A DNA stretch of 5,298 bases from CAZNLL01 sp964573885 (GTDB taxonomy: Bacteria; Desulfobacterota; DSM-4660; Desulfatiglandales; Desulfatiglandaceae). The DNA lies in NCBI GenBank assembly GCA_964573885.1, contig CAZNLL010000186.1, positions 1 through 5,298 of the forward strand. Direction: 5' to 3'. Shown here one piece after another: positions 1 to 5,295 of the stretch (its first letter is position 1; each line of letters starts with the position of its first letter). The translations under genes were made by a program, and so were the position numbers. Under the pieces are notes generated by a model. It ran no database searches. It was not told the DNA's origin and was given only the letters and a program-made list of their open reading frames with translations.

Positions 1-1
1 A

Positions 2-88
2 AAAGGGGTTTTATTGCAAACCTTTCCTGACGAATACATGCGCTACCGGCAAAAGGGACCCCGGCGCATGATCCCGAGGGTTTTCTGA
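2..88 (+). CDS. C-terminal fragment of a probable isoprenylcysteine/phospholipid-type membrane methyltransferase (5' end outside window)
   Basis: An open frame enters from the left edge and runs 28 codons to a TGA at 86-88. The visible tail includes FPDEYMRYRQKGPRRMIPRVF-like residues in short blocks: a DEYxRYRQ block followed by P-R-x-M-I-P and a final aromatic. Family knowledge: integral-membrane methyltransferases of the ICMT/PEMT group commonly end with a cytosolic [FG]xEYxxYxxxxPRxxP tail that contributes to the S-adenosylmethionine site, and this matches that pattern in order and in distance from the C-terminus. The gene ends 30 bases before the next start codon with no terminator between them, so the two are probably cotranscribed. 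Only the tail is visible, so substrate and full domain content are unknown. An unrelated short basic tail that matches by chance is possible. Confidence 0.5.
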   Translation, partial: KGVLLQTFPDEYMRYRQKGPRRMIPRVF

Positions 89-118
89 AAAAAACCAGAC
101 AAGCAATAAGGAGGAACC

Positions 119-916
119 ATGATTGATGAAAAGGCTATTAAGAACATCAGGGCCAACGGGGTTTTCATGAACTCGGCTGAAGACAGGAACAAGGTGCTTT
201 TCGACGACCTAGGCCTCAGGGGCGACCAGAAGGCGGCCCATGTTATCGTTGCCGGCTGCGTGCAACCCACGGCGATGCCCCAAGCCTTTGAGGCCTTAAA
301 GAATTTCATGGAACGATACCAGGTAGATTATACCTTTCTCTCAAAGGAATACTGCTGCGGGTGGATACCTCTGGGCCAGCCCGCGGTCATGGCCAAGAAT
401 GATGAAGACATTGCCAGGGCCAAAGAGATCTCCAGGGAATTCGTCCAGGAAAACTTCCAGCAGGCCAAGGATCTTGGGGCTCGATCCATTGTGCTCTTCT
501 GTGCGGCCTGCGAGCCCACCTACAGCAATTACAAGGATCTCACCGACCTGGAAGTCATCTCCTATACGGAACTCCTAAGTCGTTATTTCCAGGGGGGGAG
601 GCTCCAGAGCGAGGCGGACTACTATGCCGGCTGCTACAGGTTCCGGCGCCGGATCACTTCCGAGCCCCTGGACGTGGAACCCGCCCTTAAAGTCCTTGAT
701 AAAATCGAAGGGCTGAAGATCAACTACTTGGACAACAATAATTGCTGCTACATACCGCCCCTGCTGGAAAAATTGACCGATGAGATAACGACCGAAACCG
801 TAGTAACCATCTGCACAGGCTGCTACTACAACCTGAAACGGACCCTTACGGGCAAGGGGGACTATCGGGTCATGATGCTCCCTGAACTGGTCTGGGAGGC
901 CGTCAAAGACAAGTAA
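119..916 (+). CDS. HdrB-like iron-sulfur protein with two CCG (cysteine-rich) modules
   Basis: This 265-residue soluble protein has no signal peptide or membrane segment. It carries two cysteine-rich CCG modules of the kind found in heterodisulfide reductase subunit B, GlpC, LutA and succinate dehydrogenase SdhE. Module one uses Cys47, Cys79-Cys80-Gly and Cys128-x-x-Cys131; module two uses Cys172, Cys209-Cys210 and Cys232-x-x-Cys235. In HdrB such cysteines bind noncubane [4Fe-4S] clusters that handle disulfide or thiol redox chemistry, so an electron-transfer or thiol-redox role is inferred. The start is supported by AAGGAGG at 108-114, four bases before the ATG. Odd points are the unequal module spacing (CC to CxxC is 47 residues in module one and 21 in module two), Tyr in place of Gly after the second Cys pair, and a roughly 40-residue N-terminal extension before the first cysteine. 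No HdrA, HdrC or flavoprotein partner lies in the window. Family is confident; the specific reaction is unknown. Confidence 0.85.
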   Translation: MIDEKAIKNIRANGVFMNSAEDRNKVLFDDLGLRGDQKAAHVIVAGCVQPTAMPQAFEALKNFMERYQVDYTFLSKEYCCGWIPLGQPAVMAKNDEDIARAKEISREFVQENFQQAKDLGARSIVLFCAACEPTYSNYKDLTDLEVISYTELLSRYFQGGRLQSEADYYAGCYRFRRRITSEPLDVEPALKVLDKIEGLKINYLDNNNCCYIPPLLEKLTDEITTETVVTICTGCYYNLKRTLTGKGDYRVMMLPELVWEAVKDK

Positions 917-935
917 GAATCAAATCCTTCCCCCT

Positions 936-2489
936 TCATTGACCGTCCATGACAGGGACCTGCCCCTGCCAGTTGATGGCATAGAGGTCTGTGCGCCGAC
1001 TCTCAAGGTTCCGGACGCTCCCTTGTTTTCGAAGCTCCTTGATAAGATCCAGATCCAGATCGGCCATGAGCGTCATCTCTGTATTGGGGGTCGCCTCCGC
1101 GGCTACCGCGTCATGGGGAAAGGCGATTTCTGAAGGCGTAAACACGGCGGACTGAGAATACTGGATGTCCATGTTTTCCACCTTGGGCAGGTTGCCTACA
1201 CTCCCGGAGATGGCAACATAGCATTCGTTTTCAATGGCCCTCGCCTGGGCACACAGCCTGATCCGAAGATAAGCGTTCTTGGTATCGGCCCAAAAGGGGA
1301 CCAGGAGTATTTGCATTCCCCTGTCTGCAAGGACCCGGGCCAGTTCCGGGAACTCCACATCATAACAGATTAAGATTCCCACCTTGCCCACATCTGTATC
1401 AAAAACCCTCAACTCTTCCCCCCCCTGGAGTCCCCAGTAGTAGGCTTCGTCCGGGGTGATATGGAGTTTGTATTGAGAATCCCAGGTGCCGTCGCGCCTG
1501 CACAGAAATGAGACATTGTGTAGCCTTTCGCCGTCGTACTCCGGCAGGCTGCCCGTCACAAGGTTGATATTGTATTCCACCGCCATGTTCAGCATTTCTC
1601 TGCGAAGCTGTTCCGTGTATTCAGCCAAGGACCGCATGGCCTCCGGAGGATCTTCCTGGTTGTACTGGGCGAGAAGGGGGGCATTAAACAACTCTGGAAA
1701 GAGCAGGAGATCCGATTTATATCCTGAGACCGCGTCCACAAAGAACTCCACTTGCTGGAGTAGATCTCCCACTGTGCTGAATGGACGCATCTGCCATTGG
1801 ACCACCCCTATGCGCACATTGGACTTGCGGCCCCACACGATCTTTTTCTTCTCTCTGAAAAAAATATTATTCCACTCCAGAAGGACGGCACAAGTTCTGG
1901 ACTGTTTATCTTCAGGGATATAATCCTGTATAACCCTCTTGGGATGCAGATCGTTGGCAAGTTGAAAGGTGAGGACCGGGTCAACGATCTCTTTGTTCTT
2001 GACTTGATCGATATACTCCTTTGGCGAAAGCTCATTGGCGTATTGGGCATATCCCGGAATACGGCCGCCTACCAGCATGCCTTTCAGGTTAAGCTTTTCA
2101 CAGAGTTCCTTTCTGGCATCATAAAGGCGGCGACCTAACCGCATCCCCCGGTAGTCTTTGCGCACAAAAAGATCAATCCCATAAAGATAGTCTCCTTCCG
2201 GGTCATGGTTCTTGAACCAACCGTCCGAAACCACGTCCTCGTAAGAGTGGTCACCTGCGTATTTGGAGTAATCAAGGATGAGGGCCAGGGCGGCAGCCAC
2301 CACTCTTCCATGATCCTCAATGCCAATTTGACCTTCAGGAAATTTGGAAAGCAGGTTCAGGAATTCTTCCCTGGCCCAGGCCCCTCCCATACCTTCATAG
2401 GCCTGATCCATGATTTCCTTGATGTCTTTATAGTCATCGGGATGGAGATTTCGGATCTCCAGTTTGTGGTTTGTCTCCTCATGTGCCAT
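936..2489 (-). CDS. Fusion protein: GNAT N-acetyltransferase + nitrilase-superfamily carbon-nitrogen hydrolase
   Basis: This 517-residue cytosolic protein joins two enzymes. Residues about 10-210 are a GNAT acetyltransferase domain: the acetyl-CoA loop is RGMRLG at 114-119 after the beta strand YGIDLFV, and the later GRIPGY and DPVLTF blocks are typical of the long GNAT form seen in such fusions. Residues about 225-505 are a carbon-nitrogen hydrolase with the full Glu-Lys-Cys triad: Glu266 in FPELF, Lys341 in YKLHITPDE and Cys375 in ICYDVEFPE. Family knowledge: this architecture matches the RimI-linked nitrilase class, which is widespread but whose substrate is not established; an amide hydrolysed by one half and an amine acetylated by the other is inference. 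A GTG at 2507 in the same frame would add six residues, but it sits next to the GGAGGA at 2498-2503, which is properly spaced for the ATG at 2489, so I take the ATG. The gene converges on the CCG protein with a 19-base gap. Confidence 0.92.
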   Translation of the reverse strand: MAHEETNHKLEIRNLHPDDYKDIKEIMDQAYEGMGGAWAREEFLNLLSKFPEGQIGIEDHGRVVAAALALILDYSKYAGDHSYEDVVSDGWFKNHDPEGDYLYGIDLFVRKDYRGMRLGRRLYDARKELCEKLNLKGMLVGGRIPGYAQYANELSPKEYIDQVKNKEIVDPVLTFQLANDLHPKRVIQDYIPEDKQSRTCAVLLEWNNIFFREKKKIVWGRKSNVRIGVVQWQMRPFSTVGDLLQQVEFFVDAVSGYKSDLLLFPELFNAPLLAQYNQEDPPEAMRSLAEYTEQLRREMLNMAVEYNINLVTGSLPEYDGERLHNVSFLCRRDGTWDSQYKLHITPDEAYYWGLQGGEELRVFDTDVGKVGILICYDVEFPELARVLADRGMQILLVPFWADTKNAYLRIRLCAQARAIENECYVAISGSVGNLPKVENMDIQYSQSAVFTPSEIAFPHDAVAAEATPNTEMTLMADLDLDLIKELRKQGSVRNLESRRTDLYAINWQGQVPVMDGQ

Positions 2490-2497
2490 AAACGCAG

Positions 2498-2503
2498 TCC
2501 TCC
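2498..2503 (-). promoter_or_regulatory. Ribosome binding site that decides the start of the GNAT-nitrilase gene
   Basis: Read on the minus strand this is GGAGGA, eight bases before the ATG whose first base is 2489. The upstream in-frame GTG (2505-2507) lies directly against this site with no comparable Shine-Dalgarno of its own, which argues for the shorter 517-residue product. Confidence 0.75.
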
Positions 2504-2556
2504 ACACACGTTAATTCATTTACGCCCTGTGGTTTCCCATACAGACCTGCCCTTGC

Positions 2557-2585
2557 ACTATGGGCTTTTCACCGGGGGGTGTCAA
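2557..2585 (-). promoter_or_regulatory. Sigma-70-type promoter for the GNAT-nitrilase gene
   Basis: On the minus strand a perfect -35 box TTGACA (2580-2585) is followed by a 17-base spacer and CATAGT (2557-2562), which matches four of six positions of TATAAT. Transcription would begin near 2550 and give a leader of about 60 bases before the ATG. The spacer contains the short inverted repeat CACC-GGGG-GGTG (2570-2581), which touches the -35 box and could be a chance G-run or a small operator. The call is from consensus matching only. Confidence 0.6.
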
Positions 2586-2587
2586 TA

Positions 2588-2704
2588 GCCCTGCAGAGGA
2601 AGGTCTTCGCCCGGACATTCCAGGGCAAGCATTACTGCAGAACCGTCGATTTACGGTCTCCCCCTCTTGCTCGCCACGGCGCTGCGGAACCCTCCTGCGA
2701 AGGA
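2588..2704. other. Unexplained intergenic stretch with consecutive short inverted repeats
   Basis: Between the fusion-gene promoter and the chemoreceptor terminator I see no credible gene but several small inverted repeats in a row. They are GCCCT/AGGGC (2588-2592 with 2622-2626) enclosing GGAA/TTCC and GTC/GAC; ACCGT-N6-ACGGT (2642-2657); CGC-CACG-GCG (2672-2681); and TCCT-GCGA-AGGA (2693-2704), which as plus-strand RNA would be a GNRA tetraloop hairpin. CTGCAG also occurs twice (2591-2596 and 2635-2640). The short open frames across it (for example 2560-2766 and 2579-2800, plus) are arginine- and proline-rich and look non-coding. It may be a dispersed repeat, a structured RNA, or an inactive remnant. 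Confidence 0.35.
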
Positions 2705-2710
2705 CTAAAC

Positions 2711-2743
2711 GAAAAACACCCCCTTTGCCGGCCGAAGGGGGTG
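2711..2743 (-). terminator. Rho-independent terminator of the chemoreceptor gene
   Basis: A perfect 9-base-pair inverted repeat, CACCCCCTT (2717-2725) with AAGGGGGTG (2735-2743), closes a 9-base loop. On the minus strand the stem is followed immediately by TTTTT and then CGTTT (from 2716 downward), the expected U-tract. It begins 28 bases after the TGA of the chemoreceptor gene. On the plus strand no T-run follows, so it acts on minus-strand transcripts. Confidence 0.88.
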
Positions 2744-2771
2744 CCCATCTTATTGGAGGTTATTGAAATGT

Positions 2772-4637
2772 TCAGAAGTCCCCAGAGATTTCTTCATTGA
2801 ATGGGATCACCTGGTCGGGCCTCACTTCCGTGGTCCCTCGGAACTCGGCCTTTTCTTTGCTCACCACTTCCCTTTTTCGGACCTCCTTTTCGGGCTGACC
2901 ATTGGTTGACGCAGCCATGTCACCCATTCTCCCGCCGGCGCCTTCCACCAGTTTTACCAGTTGCCCCACGTAGGATTTCATTTGCTCCGCCTGGGCGCTC
3001 ATCTCCTCGGAGGCGCTGGCGTTTTCCTCGGCACTGGCCGCATTTTGTTGGACCACCCTGTCCATTTCGTTGACGGCCTTATTAACCTGTTTGATTCCAT
3101 CAGCCTGTTCCTTGGAAGCCGCTGAGATCTCCGCTACCAAGTCCCCCACCTTGGCGGCGCTTTCCCGAACCTTGCCAAAGGCCTCATTTGTCTTGGTTAC
3201 CAGCTCCGATCCATCCACGATCTTCTTTCCCGTCTTTTCAATAAGGTCGGCGGTATTCTTTGCCGCATCTGCGGCCCTCATGGCAAGGTTTCTGACCTCG
3301 TCCGCCACTACCGCAAATCCAGCGCCTGCTTCACCCGCCCTTGCGGCCTCCACCGCAGCGTTGAGGGCAAGAAGGTTGGTCTGAAATGAGATTTCATCGA
3401 TGGTTTTCACGATTTTTTGTGTCTCTTCACTTGCCTTGGAGATCTCGGTCATGGATCCCGTGAGTTCCGTCATGGAATCGTTTGCCACTCTGACCACCTG
3501 GCCCGCCTCTTTCATCAGGTTATCGGCTTGATGGGCATGTTCCGCGTTTTGTGCCGTCATAGATGCCATTTCCTCCAGGGAGGAAGAGGTTTCTTCAAGA
3601 GAGGCGGCCTGCTCCGAGGAACCCTCAGCAAATGATTGGCTGGCCGAGGAGACCTGATTTGCCGCCGAAGCGACCTGATCCGAGGAATCACCCAATCCCG
3701 AGGCCAGCCTGGATAACAAGGCCGAAAGGCTTCTTGCCGTCAAAAAGCTGATCAAGATGCCCAGGACCGAGGCGGCAAGGATAATGGCCAGGATATTCCG
3801 GAAATAGTCCCGCACCTTGCTGAAAAAGCTGTCATTGGCGCTAAGGACGATGTTGTTAATATCCTTGAGGCATGTATTAATCTCCGCGAAAATGCCCGCC
3901 TGAAGGGCGTACATCGCCTCCATGTTTTTGATATATCTGTGGGTGATTTCCTTGATTTCGAGGCTTTTGTCTCTTGCCTCTATGGGCATCTTTTCAAAAG
4001 GGGTCCCTGCCAGTCGCTTAATATCCTTTTCGATATTCTTAATAAGTGCATCCAAAAAGGCGAGAATTTTTTCTTTGAGCTTCAGGTCTTCCTTCAACCG
4101 GCCGAAAAGGACCTGCAATTGATAATTGGTCGACGTGCTGATATTGGCTCCGATTATGGTCAATCTCTCGAGGACAGACACCTCCCATCGGGCCGTCTTA
4201 TCCGCCAGCTTTTCGCTGGCCTGCTTAATGTAGTCATTGGAGATTTTGATGGAGGAGGATGTCAGGTCCATGACCCGGGCCTCGAGGTCCTTGTTGGTCA
4301 TCCTCAGATCGTTGATTTTGACCACATCTTTCCATAAGGCCTTGAAACTCGCGGCCAGATCCACATCTTTGATGTTGGATAATACTTCCTTGTATTCTTT
4401 TTGGATCTCATGAAAAGGGATTTCTTTGTTGATAAATCCCTTGATGTGCAGGGCCGCCTGCCGAATATCCTCCGAGAGATTGAGAGATCCCTTTTGTTCC
4501 GTAGCGATCTCTTTGATTAAAGAGCTTGAGGTGAAGAAGAAAAAGAGGACCGTGGCCACCAAAATAAGATACAGCACGTTAGGCCACAGGAGCTTTTGTT
4601 TGAGTTTTCGATCCTTGATTAGTTTGCTTATTCCCAT
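2772..4637 (-). CDS. Methyl-accepting chemotaxis protein, transmembrane, with an all-helical sensor region and no clear HAMP domain
   Basis: This 621-residue inner-membrane chemoreceptor would relay a ligand signal to CheW/CheA. Residues 16-38 form the first membrane helix and 279-299 the second, bracketing about 240 external residues that look wholly helical and that I cannot assign to a named sensor family. The second helix leads almost directly (ARSLSALLSRL, 301-311) into the coiled-coil signalling domain, without the usual 50-residue HAMP unit. The signalling tip is unmistakable: FQTNLLALNAAVEAARAG at 418-435 followed by GAGFAVVADEVRNLA. Glu/Gln-rich adaptation segments lie near 341-356 and 527-551. 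The tail (about 565-621) is a flexible charged linker ending in VIPFNEEISGDF. The start is supported by AGGGAG at 4645-4650, seven bases before the ATG. A sigma-54 promoter lies upstream and a terminator directly downstream, so it appears monocistronic. Ligand unknown. Confidence 0.96.
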   Translation of the reverse strand: MGISKLIKDRKLKQKLLWPNVLYLILVATVLFFFFTSSSLIKEIATEQKGSLNLSEDIRQAALHIKGFINKEIPFHEIQKEYKEVLSNIKDVDLAASFKALWKDVVKINDLRMTNKDLEARVMDLTSSSIKISNDYIKQASEKLADKTARWEVSVLERLTIIGANISTSTNYQLQVLFGRLKEDLKLKEKILAFLDALIKNIEKDIKRLAGTPFEKMPIEARDKSLEIKEITHRYIKNMEAMYALQAGIFAEINTCLKDINNIVLSANDSFFSKVRDYFRNILAIILAASVLGILISFLTARSLSALLSRLASGLGDSSDQVASAANQVSSASQSFAEGSSEQAASLEETSSSLEEMASMTAQNAEHAHQADNLMKEAGQVVRVANDSMTELTGSMTEISKASEETQKIVKTIDEISFQTNLLALNAAVEAARAGEAGAGFAVVADEVRNLAMRAADAAKNTADLIEKTGKKIVDGSELVTKTNEAFGKVRESAAKVGDLVAEISAASKEQADGIKQVNKAVNEMDRVVQQNAASAEENASASEEMSAQAEQMKSYVGQLVKLVEGAGGRMGDMAASTNGQPEKEVRKREVVSKEKAEFRGTTEVRPDQVIPFNEEISGDF

Positions 4638-4685
4638 ACAGACTCTCCCTTAAAATTTTCTTGCTTTCCCGAAAACCGTTTCCAT

Positions 4686-4712
4686 GATCCGGCAGGGCTC
4701 CCGCACCGGATC
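4686..4712 (-). other. Stem-loop in the predicted leader of the chemoreceptor mRNA
   Basis: A perfect 7-base inverted repeat, GATCCGG (4686-4692) with CCGGATC (4706-4712), encloses 13 bases. It falls inside the roughly 130-base leader predicted from the sigma-54 promoter and ends about 35 bases before the Shine-Dalgarno. It could stabilise the leader or act in regulation; no known riboswitch pattern is recognised. Confidence 0.4.
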
Positions 4713-4779
4713 CTTTCCGGGAAGCAGATGAACCCCATGGACCCGGGGGGCGTCCGGACCCTTGTGGTTATGCCACATT

Positions 4780-4795
4780 TGCAATACATGTGCCG
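4780..4795 (-). promoter_or_regulatory. Sigma-54 (RpoN) promoter of the chemoreceptor gene
   Basis: On the minus strand the site reads CGGCACATGTATTGCA, compared with the sigma-54 consensus TGGCACG-N4-TTGCA. The invariant GG (4794-4793) and GC (4782-4781) are separated by exactly 10 bases, and GGCAC and TTGCA are both intact. Transcription would begin near 4769, giving a leader of about 130 bases. It points toward the chemoreceptor with no other gene between. Sigma-54 promoters need an activator ATPase bound upstream; a candidate site is described at 4862-4877. Confidence 0.7.
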
Positions 4796-4861
4796 TTGAG
4801 CCGGGGGGCACCTCTGCTCGAGTGGTTCAGTTCCTTTTGTGAAGCCGGGTTAGGGCGGGAT

Positions 4862-4877
4862 CGTCAAAGAGATGACG
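4862..4877. promoter_or_regulatory. Candidate enhancer-binding-protein site upstream of the sigma-54 promoter
   Basis: The palindrome CGTCA-N6-TGACG lies about 100 bases upstream of the predicted start point, within the normal range for activators of sigma-54. A 9-base direct repeat, ATCGTCAAA, occurs at 4860-4868 and again at 4891-4899, 31 bases apart or about three helical turns, so a second half-site sits on the same face of the DNA. The activator is not identified. Confidence 0.4.
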
Positions 4878-4922
4878 GTATTCGGTGGGTATCGTCAAAA
4901 TCACGGACAAAAAAATGAATTG

Positions 4923-4945
4923 AAAAAAGGTGGTCCTTCTTTTTT
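4923..4945 (-). terminator. Possible weak terminator of the DUF5132-like gene
   Basis: As minus-strand RNA this forms an 8-pair hairpin (one G-U pair) around an ACCA loop, with six A on one side and six U on the other. Only two pairs are G-C, so it is weak. It lies about 85 bases after the TGA of the gene ending at 5032 and downstream of two stronger inverted repeats (4967-5014). The plus-strand version has a mismatch. Confidence 0.3.
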
Positions 4946-4966
4946 GGCAACCCCAGGGACCGGCTC

Positions 4967-5014
4967 CAGGACCTGATGGAAAGGTCCTGTTTCACGCTGG
5001 TCTGAATCACCAGC
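4967..5014. repeat. Two adjacent inverted repeats, each with a 7-base loop
   Basis: CAGGACCT-N7-AGGTCCTG (4967-4989) is a perfect 8-base inverted repeat, and GCTGGT-N7-ACCAGC (4996-5014) a perfect 6-base one; their centres are 27 bases apart. They begin 17 bases after the stop codon of the minus-strand gene ending at 5032, so they could stabilise or end that mRNA, although neither has a U-tract. They also lie 200-240 bases upstream of the sigma-54 start point and could be protein-binding sites. Confidence 0.5.
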
Positions 5015-5031
5015 AGGAAAGGAGCGAACGG

Positions 5032-5295
5032 TCAGGGCTGGCCCTTTTTGGCTTTAGCCTTTCGTTCTTGAGAGACCTCAGACTTGGCCTCTTCATAAAC
5101 GTCTTCCAGGGAGCCCTTGGTTTCTTCCATAAGTTCCTTACCCTTTTCCGCCAGCATGTAGCCGCTTTTTATACCGGCCTTGGCCACAGATCTCAGGATC
5201 CCTCCTGCCGCCGTAACAATCAAAGGACCGAGGAAAATCGCCGCTGCACTGAGACCGATGGTCTTCAGATTAAGGCCCAGACCAAAATTGGACAT
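5032..5295 (-). CDS. Small DUF5132-like protein with one hydrophobic segment
   Basis: This 87-residue protein has a short N-terminus, a glycine- and alanine-rich hydrophobic stretch at about 12-34 (GLSAAAIFLGPLIVTAAGG), then an amphipathic helical part with AKAGIKSGYMLAEKGKELMEE at 39-58 in two blocks, an acidic LEDVYEEAKSEV segment, and a lysine-rich end. The order hydrophobic helix, AKAxIKxGxxLxEKGKE, then LEDxxxEAKxE resembles what I know of DUF5132, a small family without an established function; this is pattern recall, not a search. It probably anchors at the membrane with a cytosolic helical tail. The ATG at 5295 is three bases from the window edge and the frame stays open, so its Shine-Dalgarno cannot be seen and an upstream start is possible. 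The gene is upstream of, and on the same strand as, the chemoreceptor, but the nearly 400-base gap with its own promoter suggests separate transcription. Confidence 0.7.
   Translation of the reverse strand: MSNFGLGLNLKTIGLSAAAIFLGPLIVTAAGGILRSVAKAGIKSGYMLAEKGKELMEETKGSLEDVYEEAKSEVSQERKAKAKKGQP

Noticed and set aside
953..968. Inverted repeat CAGGG-N6-CCCTG near the convergent gene ends as a terminator for the CCG gene
   Set aside because: It lies inside the coding end of the fusion gene, has only five pairs, and no T-run follows on either strand.
1486..1923. Long open frame on the plus strand opposite the nitrilase domain
   Set aside because: It lies antisense to a gene with an intact catalytic triad, its translation is Ser/Arg-rich with no recognisable motif, and it has no convincing Shine-Dalgarno.
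2489..2507. GTG at 2507 as the start of the GNAT-nitrilase gene
   Set aside because: It abuts the Shine-Dalgarno that is correctly spaced for the ATG at 2489, and the extra six residues add no domain content.
2586..2660. Possible c-di-GMP riboswitch, suggested by a GGGCAA-like segment
   Set aside because: The expected second conserved block and pairing pattern are absent, and the segment is not placed in the leader of a downstream gene on the plus strand.
2560..2800. Overlapping short open frames in the gap upstream of the fusion gene
   Set aside because: They cross the terminator stem, are rich in Arg, Pro and Cys as expected from GC-rich noncoding sequence, and match no family I recognise.
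3939..4337. Open frame of 132 codons on the plus strand opposite the receptor sensor domain
   Set aside because: It mirrors the codon bias of the receptor gene on the other strand and shows no family motif.
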